A DNA stretch of 64,000 nucleotides from NCBI GenBank assembly GCA_029266425.1, contig JAQSWY010000013.1, forward strand, positions 61,610-125,609, given 5' to 3'. The notes beneath the pieces were generated by a model. That model did not search any database, was not told the DNA's origin, and worked only from the letters and a program-made list of their open reading frames with translations. Of the stretch, positions 1 through 6,861 are shown one piece after another (position 1 is the first letter of the stretch; each line of letters starts with the position of its first letter). The position numbers and the translations under genes are program-made. This stretch comes from Xanthobacteraceae bacterium. GTDB lineage: Bacteria > Pseudomonadota > Alphaproteobacteria > Rhizobiales > Xanthobacteraceae.

Positions 1-508
1 GGCCGACGGGAAGCCGGGTCTGGCGCGCGAGCACCCGCACCAGATTGGCGTCCCGCATCGGCGTCAGCGGATGGTCGCGCATCGGGCTGTCGGAGAGGAG
101 CGCGTCGCCGACAAACAGATGGCCGCGATAGACGGTGCGGCCATTGGCCGGAAAGGCCGGGCAGACCGTCGCGATGGCACCGCCGAGACGCTCCAGCAGC
201 GCTTCGGCCACCGGCCCGATATTGCCGGCATCGGTCGAATCGAAGGTCGAACAGTATTTGAAGATGAACTGCTCGGCGCCGGCCGTCAGCAGCGCCTCAG
301 CCGCCAGCAACGACTGCGATACCGCCTCGCCGACCGGGCTGGTCCGCGACTTCAACGCCACCACCACGGCGTCGGCGTCCGCCGGCACGTCGCCCGGCTT
401 CGGCACGCCTATCAGTTGCACCACCTGCATGCCGCCGCGCGCCAGCATCAGGGCGATGTCGGTACCCCCGGTGAAGTCGTCGGCGATACAGCCGATCCGC
501 AGGCTCAT
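1..508 (-). CDS. otnK: 3-oxo-tetronate kinase (DUF1537 / four-carbon acid sugar kinase), N-terminal part
   Basis: The gene runs off the left edge, so only about 169 N-terminal residues are visible. The protein opens with MSLRIGCIADDFTGGTDIAL, the IADDFTG signature of the DUF1537 acid-sugar kinases. Further in it has ALKSRT, FKYCSTFDSTDAGNIGPV, CPAFPANGRTVYRGHLFV and HPLTPMRD, which are typical of the OtnK branch rather than of DUF1537 in general. OtnK phosphorylates 3-oxo-tetronate (from erythronate or threonate), and the product then goes to an aldolase or decarboxylase. The start ATG overlaps the stop of the upstream dehydrogenase by 4 nt (ATGA), so the two are translationally coupled. The C-terminal nucleotide-binding half lies outside the window. 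Family call is firm; exact substrate is inferred. Confidence 0.9.
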   Translation of the reverse strand, partial: MSLRIGCIADDFTGGTDIALMLARGGMQVVQLIGVPKPGDVPADADAVVVALKSRTSPVGEAVSQSLLAAEALLTAGAEQFIFKYCSTFDSTDAGNIGPVAEALLERLGGAIATVCPAFPANGRTVYRGHLFVGDALLSDSPMRDHPLTPMRDANLVRVLARQTRLPVG

Positions 509-1977
509 CGTTGCGTCTCCGCCAGCAGCCCGCGGTCGGGCTGCGAGGTACCGAAGAAGGCGGCATCCTGAAGCCGCCGCAATTCGAGGAGATCGGAGCC
601 CTGGCCGAACTCCAGGTCACCGAAGGTGATCGCTTCGCCGCGCGCGACCGATCGGGCGAGGCGGCGATTGGCGGCGAGATAGAACGGCGCCGGCGTTCCC
701 TCGGCCAGAGGCGCGCCGGGCACCAGCTCGGCGGTGACGCCGTCTATGGTGTGGTGATGGCCACCCATGGCGAGCACGGTGCCCGCCGGCAGGTCCTGCG
801 CCGCCCGGGCGATCAGGTCGAGGTGCGGCCGCGGTTCGACGGCGCCGCTCGACACGCCGAGCAGCGCCGCTTCGAGCACGCTGATGGCGGCTTCCAGCCC
901 GAGCAGGTGGCGCGGCAGATAGATGAGGGCGGTGGCGCCGCTCCGGCTGACGAGGTGCCCCTTCTCGGCCAGCATGTCCCAGGTCGGGCGGTCGTCGCAG
1001 CGCACCAGCACGAACACCCCGCCGGCGAAGCTCACCTCGTCCGGCGTCCGCAGGCAGTGGAAGACCTCGAGCCGCCGCGTGCCGCTCATCAGGCCGCCCT
1101 CGGCGCGCTCGCCAAGCAGGGTCGCGACTTCGCCGATGCGCGCGATGGGGGCGTGAAAGTCGGGCCGGTCGGGGACGAAGCCGGTGGCGTTGCCGACGAT
1201 CAGCATCTCGCACAGGTCCGGCACGGCGCGCTGCGGCAGCGCGCCGGCGGCGCGCGAGCGGGCGGCCGTGATCTCCTCGGCGGAGCGCTCGCCCAAGGTC
1301 CAGCATTGCGCGAATTCGGGCGCCGAGACGGTGCGCTCATTGCTGCGCATCAGGCCGGTGGCGACGTCGAAGACAAAGTCGTACTCGCTCGACTTGCCTG
1401 CGGCGACTATCTCGAAGCCGAGCGTCTCCGCCCATGTCACGAGGCCGATCAGCAGGCTCGGCTGGTCGCCGTCGACCGGGGTCACCACCCTCCCGCGGCG
1501 GCGCGCCAGATGGGCGAGACCCGGCCCGACGACGCTGTCGACCTCCTTCGAGACCATGGCAAGATGGCGATCCGCCTCGATTGCGAGGCGCGCGTGCCGT
1601 GCCCCGGCTTCCGGGTGGCCGGTCGCCTCGACCACCACCTCGATCGGCAATTCCACCACGGCGGCCAGGTCGCTCACGGCGATGAAATCGCCGTCTGCAA
1701 AGGCGCGCGCCGCCTCGGCCGCGGTGGCGCACAGCCGGATGCGGCGCGGATCGATCCCGACCGCGCGCATCGCCACGGCGGCGATCTCCGCCTCAACGTC
1801 GACCGCGACCCGCGCGCGCATCCGCGGCACCCGCAGGCCCTGGGCCAGGAAGCTCCGCCCGAAGCCGCCGGTGCCGACGATGCAGGTCTCGACGATGCGG
1901 CTCTCGACGATGCGGCCGTCGATGGTGCGGGCCTCGAGGGGCTCGCGCCCGGTGGCGAAATAGCGATGGAAATTCAT
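505..1977 (-). CDS. SAF-domain, homoserine-dehydrogenase-like NAD(P)-dependent oxidoreductase
   Basis: 490 aa. The N-terminal third has a Rossmann motif near residue 34 (IVGTGGFGRSF) as in homoserine dehydrogenase and GFO/IDH-like enzymes, followed by VVEATGHPEAG. The C-terminal ~110 residues form a SAF-like domain (DLPAGTVLAMGGHHHTIDG ... ARSVARGEAITFGDLE). Proteins with this architecture are often annotated as flagellar FlgA-like, which is misleading: there is no signal peptide and no flagellar context. It is the first gene of an operon whose next gene is otnK, with a 4-nt overlap. A role in oxidation or rearrangement of a four- or five-carbon polyol or acid sugar is inferred from the neighbour only. 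Expression is probably controlled by the divergent GntR protein through the palindromes just upstream. Confidence 0.85.
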   Translation of the reverse strand: MNFHRYFATGREPLEARTIDGRIVESRIVETCIVGTGGFGRSFLAQGLRVPRMRARVAVDVEAEIAAVAMRAVGIDPRRIRLCATAAEAARAFADGDFIAVSDLAAVVELPIEVVVEATGHPEAGARHARLAIEADRHLAMVSKEVDSVVGPGLAHLARRRGRVVTPVDGDQPSLLIGLVTWAETLGFEIVAAGKSSEYDFVFDVATGLMRSNERTVSAPEFAQCWTLGERSAEEITAARSRAAGALPQRAVPDLCEMLIVGNATGFVPDRPDFHAPIARIGEVATLLGERAEGGLMSGTRRLEVFHCLRTPDEVSFAGGVFVLVRCDDRPTWDMLAEKGHLVSRSGATALIYLPRHLLGLEAAISVLEAALLGVSSGAVEPRPHLDLIARAAQDLPAGTVLAMGGHHHTIDGVTAELVPGAPLAEGTPAPFYLAANRRLARSVARGEAITFGDLEFGQGSDLLELRRLQDAAFFGTSQPDRGLLAETQR

Positions 1978-2024
1978 CTACGGGACCTCGATCTCAATCT
2001 TCTCGCCCTGGCTCGCGGCGAAAG

Positions 2025-2036
2025 ATTGCATGCAAT
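2025..2036. promoter_or_regulatory. Palindromic operator ATTGCATGCAAT, distal copy
   Basis: Perfect 12-bp palindrome in the 115-bp divergent region between the dehydrogenase and the GntR gene. The same core TTGCATGCAA recurs 63 bp away at 2089-2098. FCD-type GntR proteins bind short palindromes of this TTGNATNCAA style, so this is the likely operator for the catabolic operon. Assignment to this regulator is inference. Confidence 0.65.
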
Positions 2037-2087
2037 GCTAGGATCTAGTCAACTGTATTGCGCGGACAAATAGAATATGTGAGTATT

Positions 2088-2099
2088 TTTGCATGCAAT
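2088..2099. promoter_or_regulatory. Palindromic operator TTTGCATGCAAT, covering the GntR start codon
   Basis: Second copy of the operator (11 of 12 bases identical to the copy at 2025-2036; 10-bp perfect palindromic core). It contains the ATG at 2093-2095 proposed as the start of the gntR gene. Binding here would block transcription or initiation of the regulator's own gene, so autoregulation is suggested. Confidence 0.6.
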
Positions 2100-2830
2100 C
2101 ATTCGAAGTCGAGGCTGAACCCTCATCCTCCACCGCGCCGGAAGATGCCGCGTACGGACCGCGCGGGCGCCGCGCCATGTTCGTCGTGGAGCGCATCCGC
2201 GACATGATCGTCGCCGGCGAACTCCCGGCGGGCGGACGCATTGCCGAGCGCGTGCTCACAGAACGGCTCGGCGTCACCCGGACGCCGCTGCGCGAGGCGT
2301 TCAAGATTCTCGAGGCCGAGGGGCTGGTGAGCATCGTCCCCAATCGCGGCGCCGTCGTCACCGAGCTCTCGACGAGCGATGTCGAGGCCGCGATCGAGGT
2401 GCTGATCGGGCTCGAGAGTGTGGCCGCCCAACTGGCTTGCCAGCGCGGCAGCGATGCGGAATTCGACAGGATCGAGGAGCATCATCTGCGCATGGTCGCC
2501 TGCTTCCGCGCCGGCGACCTGATGGGCTATTTCCATCTGAACCAGACGATCCACCAGGAGATCGTCGATTGCGCGCACAATCCCGCGCTGTCCCGCATCT
2601 ATCGGTCGGAATCGGCGCGCATCCGGCGCTACCGCTTTGCCGGCAATCGGCGCAGCGAACGCTGGGCGCGCGCAGTGATCGAGCACGAGCAGATCCTGGA
2701 TGCGCTGAAGCAGCGCGAGGGCGCGTTGCTGCGCGAAATCCTGCGCGCCCATCATCTGAACGGCTGGCGAGTGACGCGGCAGGTACTGGAGGCGGAGCCT
2801 GCCGGGCGCACGACGAAGCCTGCACAGTGA
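2093..2830 (+). CDS. GntR family transcriptional regulator, FadR/VanR (FCD) subfamily
   Basis: 245 aa. Winged helix at about residues 29-90 (VVERIRDMIVAGELPAGGRI, LTERLGVTRTPLREAFKILE, the GntR signature), then an all-helical FCD ligand-binding domain at about 97-225 with the usual conserved histidines (around 148-154 and in the HEQILDAL and HHLNGW segments), which normally bind a metal that holds a carboxylate ligand. It is divergent from the SAF-dehydrogenase/otnK operon, so it most likely senses an acid sugar and represses that operon. The ATG at 2093 has only a weak ribosome site and sits inside a palindrome; an ATG at 2177, just before the helix-turn-helix, is the alternative start. Confidence 0.9.
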   Translation: MQSFEVEAEPSSSTAPEDAAYGPRGRRAMFVVERIRDMIVAGELPAGGRIAERVLTERLGVTRTPLREAFKILEAEGLVSIVPNRGAVVTELSTSDVEAAIEVLIGLESVAAQLACQRGSDAEFDRIEEHHLRMVACFRAGDLMGYFHLNQTIHQEIVDCAHNPALSRIYRSESARIRRYRFAGNRRSERWARAVIEHEQILDALKQREGALLREILRAHHLNGWRVTRQVLEAEPAGRTTKPAQ

Positions 2831-2901
2831 GAGCCAGGCTTTTTCGCGGCCCTTTCTGCTGATACCATTCGCTCGCGCGAGAGCTGGCAGCGAGGGGCCC
2901 T

Positions 2902-3180
2902 ATGAAGAAGGTGTTGGCGTCTTTCCTTCTGGCCTCGCTGTTGGGGATGCCGACCTTCGGCGCACCCGCGCTCGCTCAAAATGCAGATGGCACGCTCGGC
3001 AGCGCGAACAGTCTGTCGTCGCAGCAGATCGACCCCAATCCCGGCCCGGACGCCCCGTCGCCTGAGACCGGGGAGCTGGTGCCGCTGCCTGTCCCACCTC
3101 CGACAGGGGGAGCGGCAGACTTCAAGCTGCCGAACTGCGCGCCGCCAAACTGCGGCGTGCCCCAGATCATGACCGAGTAG
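2902..3180 (+). CDS. Small secreted protein of unknown function
   Basis: 92 aa. Residues 1-25 are a clear Sec signal peptide (MKK, hydrophobic core, cleavage after APALAQ). The mature part is short, Pro-rich (VPLPVPPPTGG) and ends with a paired-Cys motif PNCAPPNCGVPQ. I do not recognise a family. The start ATG lies a few bases after GAGGGGCCCT, which can serve as a ribosome site. It stands alone between the GntR gene and a convergent lipoprotein gene. The two cysteines could form a disulfide in the periplasm. Confidence 0.65.
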   Translation: MKKVLASFLLASLLGMPTFGAPALAQNADGTLGSANSLSSQQIDPNPGPDAPSPETGELVPLPVPPPTGGAADFKLPNCAPPNCGVPQIMTE

Positions 3181-3418
3181 GCTCGACGAGACAGGGCGCA
3201 TCGGCCGTCTTCGTCGCAGTCGCAAGGCCGGCAAAGCGAGACCGAGGCGCCGCATTGGCGACGCCGGAGGATCCAGTTTCCGGTGCCGCCGCAGGCCATT
3301 GGAAGGTACGGGGCTTCCGCAGGCGGGAGAGCCTCGCAGTGCTGTCGCACGCCCGCCATGTCAAATGTTGGCGCCTGCGACCCTGATCGCTACGATGATC
3401 GGGTGGTGTGGCGGCCCG

Positions 3419-3871
3419 TCACATCACCGGTACGCCCTCGTCCTTTTTGGCGACGGCGTCCGGCTCGGGCGCCTGTATGGGCGGCTGCGGCGTCTTGCCT
3501 GTCGGGTAAAGTGTGACATCGACGGGGTTGGGAAAGTGCTCCAGCGTGGCGCCTGTCGCGGCGTCGGTCACCATGCCGACCACACCGCCAACAAGGATGT
3601 TGCCGGCGAAGCCAGCCGCGCCTGTGCCAGCCACCTTCGTCTTGATGTCGACGGTCTGCGGGTCGTAACCAGATTTCGAGATCGTTACGCTGAATTCGTC
3701 CTTCCGCGCGACCTTGAGCGTGCAGGGGGTTCTGCAGGTCACGCCATATGAAGTGCGGACATCCGCATCCTCGGGCGTCGATTTCACCTGGACATCAGAC
3801 GTGGTGCCACGCGTGATCGTGGCGCATCCGCCGAGCAGCAGCGCCCCGGCTGCCACAATCATGATTTTCAT
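3419..3871 (-). CDS. PEGA-like lipoprotein of unknown function
   Basis: 150 aa. The start at 3871 gives a lipoprotein signal with the lipobox LLLGGC (lipidated Cys16) and is preceded by GGCGAGATA. An upstream in-frame start exists but would place the signal sequence internally. The mature domain (TPEDADV, TCRTPCTLKV, ISKSGYDPQTVDI) resembles PEGA-type surface domains, in which a short beta-sandwich carries a 'P-C-x-V' type turn. A Gly/Ala-rich hydrophobic stretch at about 95-115 (GFAGNILVGGVVGMVTDA) resembles glycine-zipper lipoproteins. The two features together suggest an envelope-associated lipoprotein; function unknown. Confidence 0.75.
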   Translation of the reverse strand: MKIMIVAAGALLLGGCATITRGTTSDVQVKSTPEDADVRTSYGVTCRTPCTLKVARKDEFSVTISKSGYDPQTVDIKTKVAGTGAAGFAGNILVGGVVGMVTDAATGATLEHFPNPVDVTLYPTGKTPQPPIQAPEPDAVAKKDEGVPVM

Positions 3872-4045
3872 TATCTCGCCCCTTACCCCAACCCATGCTT
3901 GCAAAAGGTGGCGGGGGAGTCGAGGGGGTTTAGTCGCGTTTTCGGTGGATCGGAGGACTATCGCTCGCGGCTCGATCCTCCGCCAGGTGCCGGGCGAGCG
4001 ACGGGCCGTCACGGCGCGGTCTTCTATGTGGCGAGATCTGCGCGC

Positions 4046-4189
4046 CTATCCTGGCGGATCCACCTTGACGCCCTTGGGGCCTACCTCGATCTGGAGGGTG
4101 TTCTGGTCGCGCTCATAGGCCTCGTACGCGAAAAACCCGGCGATCACGGCAAGGATGACGACGAGCGCGACGAGGACGGAACGGCTCAT
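4046..4189 (-). CDS. Very small single-pass membrane protein
   Basis: 47 aa if started at the ATG at 4189, which has AAAGGGG at the right distance; a longer frame from 4234 lacks support. Residues 4-20 form one transmembrane helix (VLVALVVILAVIAGFFAY), followed by a charged tail (YERDQNTLQIEVGPKGVKVD). I do not recognise a family, but the layout fits the many small inner-membrane proteins of this group of bacteria. Its own promoter would lie between it and the tRNA gene. Confidence 0.55.
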   Translation of the reverse strand: MSRSVLVALVVILAVIAGFFAYEAYERDQNTLQIEVGPKGVKVDPPG

Positions 4190-4322
4190 GACAGCCCCTT
4201 TGTTGTTACCCCGCCGGTCAACGTATTGGGGCACCGCGAGGTTCCAGGGGCGCGGGCGAAGTTCGAAAGATCGGTGGGCTTTCGTCCAGCCTCGTAAGCC
4301 TCGACACTTCGACGCTTGACGT

Positions 4323-4399
4323 TGGTAGCGGAGGAGGGACTCGAACCCCCGACCCCAGGATTATGATTCCCGTGCTCTAACCAGCTGAGCTACTCCGCC
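4323..4399 (-). tRNA. tRNA-Met (anticodon CAT)
   Basis: The reverse complement folds as a 77-nt cloverleaf: acceptor GGCGGAG with CTCCGCT (G1-U72 wobble), D stem GCTC/GAGC, anticodon stem CGGGA/TCCTG with loop ATCATAA (anticodon CAT), T stem GGGGG/CCCTC with TTCGAGT, then A73 and an encoded CCA. The 7-bp paired acceptor argues against an initiator tRNA, whose 1-72 pair is mismatched. CAT could also be a lysidine-modified Ile2 tRNA, but overall similarity to alphaproteobacterial elongator tRNA-Met favours Met. Confidence 0.93.
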
Positions 4400-4508
4400 G
4401 CCGGGCAGGGACGAAAGGCGCCGTGCCGCGAGGAGCGGGATATAAGGAACCGGCGCGAGACGTGTCAAGCGGCGGCCGCGCCCGGAAGCAGGAACTGCTG
4501 GTGCGGTC

Positions 4509-4985
4509 TCACCAGCGTGGGGCCGGCGGCAGGCGGCCTTCGATCTCGTGCAGGCGCCGGCGGGTACCGGGTGTGGTATCGCGCGGCAGGCGGTCGAGGG
4601 CGAAGAACTCCACCGCCTCGATCTCGCGATTGGGCAGCTTGAGCAGCGTGCCGGTGCGGAAGCGCTCCACCACAAAAACCGCGACATGGTCGCGGCGCGA
4701 GACGAAGGAATTGAAGAACACGCCGTGCAGCGTCGGCTCGCCCTCGATCCTGATGCCGGCTTCCTCGTCGAGCTCGCGCGCCAGTGCTTCGCGCACCGTC
4801 TCGCCGGGCTCCACGCCGCCGCCGGGGAACTGCCAGCCCGGCACATAAGTATGACGCAGCAGCAGCACATGGCGTTGCGGGGTCAACACGACGCCGCGCA
4901 CGCCGAGCGTCATGCCGCGCGAGAAGCGCCACCACAGATGGGCGAGGGGGCGCCAGGCCGGGCCGCGGCGCGGCTCGGTCGGCAA
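4509..4985 (-). CDS. NUDIX hydrolase
   Basis: About 158 aa with the start taken as the TTG at 4985. The NUDIX box is complete: GGGVEPGETVREALARELDE followed by EAGI, the G-x5-E-x7-RE-x2-EE-x-G pattern that binds Mg and the diphosphate. The family usually begins about 20-25 residues before the MTLGVRGVVL segment, with a basic, Trp-rich lead (PLAHLWWRFSRG), which supports a start near 4985. The ATG at 4913 would remove that lead, and upstream ATGs would run into the divergent phosphoesterase. Substrate unknown; these enzymes cleave nucleoside diphosphate derivatives. Confidence 0.82.
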   Translation of the reverse strand: MPTEPRRGPAWRPLAHLWWRFSRGMTLGVRGVVLTPQRHVLLLRHTYVPGWQFPGGGVEPGETVREALARELDEEAGIRIEGEPTLHGVFFNSFVSRRDHVAVFVVERFRTGTLLKLPNREIEAVEFFALDRLPRDTTPGTRRRLHEIEGRLPPAPRW

Positions 4986-5051
4986 CGTGGTGTCGACGCC
5001 GTGTGCCTCCCCGCCTTCCTTGCCGGTGTGGCGGCTGGTATGGAAGCGGTC

Positions 5052-5984
5052 GTGTTCGTGCTCGGCCATCTCACCGATCCCCATCTTGGCCCGCTGCCGC
5101 GCGCCCGCCTTGCGGAGCTCGCGGGAAAGCGGGCGCTCGGCGTCATGAACTGGCGGCGTGGCCGGCGCTCGCGCTTTGCCGCGGGCACCATCGATGCGCT
5201 GGTCGCCAACATCAAGGCCCATGCGCCCGATCATATCGCAGTAACCGGCGACTTGGTGAATGTCGGATTGCCGGCCGAGTACGAGACCGCGCTCACCTTC
5301 CTGGCGAGCCTCGGCGACGGCGAGCATGTCACCGTCGTGCCCGGCAATCACGACGCCTATGTCCGCTCCACCGCCCATCACGCCCTGCTGAACTGGGGCG
5401 ACTATATGCGCGGCGACGGCGCGAGCGGCGACGTCACCGTGGACGAGGCTTTCCCCTTCGTGCGGCGGCGCGGCGAGGTCGCGCTGATCGGTGTGTCGAG
5501 CGCCGTGCCGACCAATCCCTTCATGGCGACCGGTCGGGTCGGGAGGGCGCAGCTGGCGCGCCTCGGCACGGTGCTGGACCGGCTGGGCCGGGAAGGCTTG
5601 TTCCGCGTGGTGCTGATCCATCACCCGCCCTGCGGACCGCGCCCGGCGCACAAGCGGCTGATCGATGCCGAAGGCGTGCGCGCCTGCCTCACCAAGCATG
5701 GCGCGGAGCTGGTGCTGTGCGGCCACGACCATCGTCCGATGGTCGAGCAGCTCTTCGGCCCGCGCGGGCTGATCCCGGTGGTCGAGGCGCCGTCCGCCGC
5801 GGCGGGACCGGAGGACAAGCGCTGGCCCGGCGGCTATCACCTCTACCGCATTGAGCGCGCCGGCGAGGGGCCCCTGGGCTGGCGCTGCACGATGGAAGCG
5901 CACGGCTTCGCTCCGGGCGAGACCGGGGTGGCGCTGCGCACGACACGGGTGCTGACGGCGCCGCCTCTGGTCGCGTCCAGCTGA
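5052..5984 (+). CDS. Calcineurin-like metallophosphoesterase
   Basis: About 310 aa. Metal-binding motifs of the family are all present: HLTDPHLG at the N terminus (D-x-H), GDLVN, GNHDAY, HHPP and CGHDHRP. This set defines cyclic-nucleotide-phosphodiesterase/icc-like enzymes that use two metals. The GTG at 5052 gives the usual family start (VFVLGHLTDPHLGPLP) with GGAAG upstream; the ATG at 5040 is an alternative adding four residues. It is transcribed away from the NUDIX gene and leaves under 100 bp for two promoters. Substrate not predictable from sequence. Confidence 0.87.
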   Translation: MFVLGHLTDPHLGPLPRARLAELAGKRALGVMNWRRGRRSRFAAGTIDALVANIKAHAPDHIAVTGDLVNVGLPAEYETALTFLASLGDGEHVTVVPGNHDAYVRSTAHHALLNWGDYMRGDGASGDVTVDEAFPFVRRRGEVALIGVSSAVPTNPFMATGRVGRAQLARLGTVLDRLGREGLFRVVLIHHPPCGPRPAHKRLIDAEGVRACLTKHGAELVLCGHDHRPMVEQLFGPRGLIPVVEAPSAAAGPEDKRWPGGYHLYRIERAGEGPLGWRCTMEAHGFAPGETGVALRTTRVLTAPPLVASS

Positions 5985-5993
5985 AGATCGTGA

Positions 5994-6605
5994 CTATCTG
6001 GCGCTGAAGACCAGCCCGAACCCGAGCAGCAGTACGATGCCGGCGATGAGACCAGCGAGGAAGATCAGGATGGTGCCGCCGCGGCTTGCGGGGGCGACCG
6101 GCTGCTCCTCGCCGGCAACGGCCGCTTGCCGGCGAGCTGCCTTTTTCGGCATCGGCAGCGGGGCGAGCGCTTCCGCCTCGCTGGCGAACGAGGTCATCAC
6201 CTGCTCGCGGGCGATGAGGCGGCGGGCGACGTAGCGGGTCACCGCATCGACGATGTCGGTGGGATTGGCGCTCTCAGCCAGCACGCGGCGGCCGGAGCGG
6301 CTGTCCTGCAGGAAACGATAGGTGCGGCGGTCGCGACCCATGGCGATGTGCGCCACCATGTCGACGAACAGCCGCGGCGTCTCGCCCGGCATCAGGCCGC
6401 GGTCGAACAGGTCGGCATGTTCGACCGGCACCTCGGCGAAGACCGGTTCCAGCATCTCGTTGAGCATGGCGAGGCGGGCGAGCTCGGCATCGCGCAGTTC
6501 CACGACCACCCCGGCCTGTTCCGCCGCATCCACCCGCGCCGCGCGGATCGCATCGCGGAGCGAAAGCGCCGGCGGCTCGCCGCGGCGACGTCCGATGTCG
6601 TCCAT
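5994..6605 (-). CDS. Conserved hypothetical protein with C-terminal membrane anchor
   Basis: 203 aa. The first ~130 residues are a soluble, mostly helical region (VELRDAELARLAMLNEMLEP, FLQDSRSGRRVLAES, IVDAVTRYVARRLIARE). A Lys/Ala-rich linker follows, and then a single transmembrane helix near the C terminus (ILIFLAGLIAGIVLLLGFGL). The topology suggests a tail-anchored inner-membrane protein with a cytoplasmic domain. Proteins of this type occur next to unrelated genes in Hyphomicrobiales and have no assigned function that I know. It is convergent with the phosphoesterase gene, with only 9 bp between stops. Confidence 0.75.
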   Translation of the reverse strand: MDDIGRRRGEPPALSLRDAIRAARVDAAEQAGVVVELRDAELARLAMLNEMLEPVFAEVPVEHADLFDRGLMPGETPRLFVDMVAHIAMGRDRRTYRFLQDSRSGRRVLAESANPTDIVDAVTRYVARRLIAREQVMTSFASEAEALAPLPMPKKAARRQAAVAGEEQPVAPASRGGTILIFLAGLIAGIVLLLGFGLVFSAR

Positions 6606-6736
6606 TTACTCTACCCTCGTCACGACGATTTGAGAGTAGCCGCTGCCGCAGGCTTGCACCAGATGGCAGCGCGATGACGGCTGTGGACGTGAGGAAGCGG
6701 CTCTGAGTCCGCTCATCTCGGCAAGACGAACATCCG

Positions 6737-6820
6737 CGTCATGGCCGGGCTTGTCCCGGCCATCCACGGCTGCTCACTCGTCATAGGCGTGGATCCCCGG
6801 GACAAGCCCGGGGATGACGG
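6737..6820. repeat. Dispersed palindromic repeat, family B (GGCCGGGCTTGTCCCGGCC type)
   Basis: Two nested hairpins, ATGGCCGGGCTTGTCCCGGC and ATCCCCGGGACAAGCCCGGG, separated by CACGGC...GCGTGG, so the whole unit is also an imperfect inverted repeat. Related copies in this window lie at 20150-20240, 40091-40160, 47547-47636 and 55913-55996, always between genes. The rest of the 6606-6861 gap shows nothing else. Confidence 0.9.
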
Positions 6821-6861
6821 GTCGGCCTTTGAACTGCATGGCAGACCCTCCACGTCGAGGA

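Noticed and set aside
511..2073. Long open frame on the + strand opposite the SAF dehydrogenase (about 520 codons).
   Set aside because: Arg/Ala/Gly-rich antisense shadow produced by high GC; no family features, and the minus-strand gene has clear domains.
3181..3418. Frames in both directions in the 238-bp gap after the secreted 92-aa protein.
   Set aside because: No start with a ribosome site, no family motifs; Arg/Cys-rich shadow translations.
4323..4399. Integration site (attB) at tRNA-Met.
   Set aside because: No integrase gene and no second copy of the tRNA 3' end seen in the flanking DNA.
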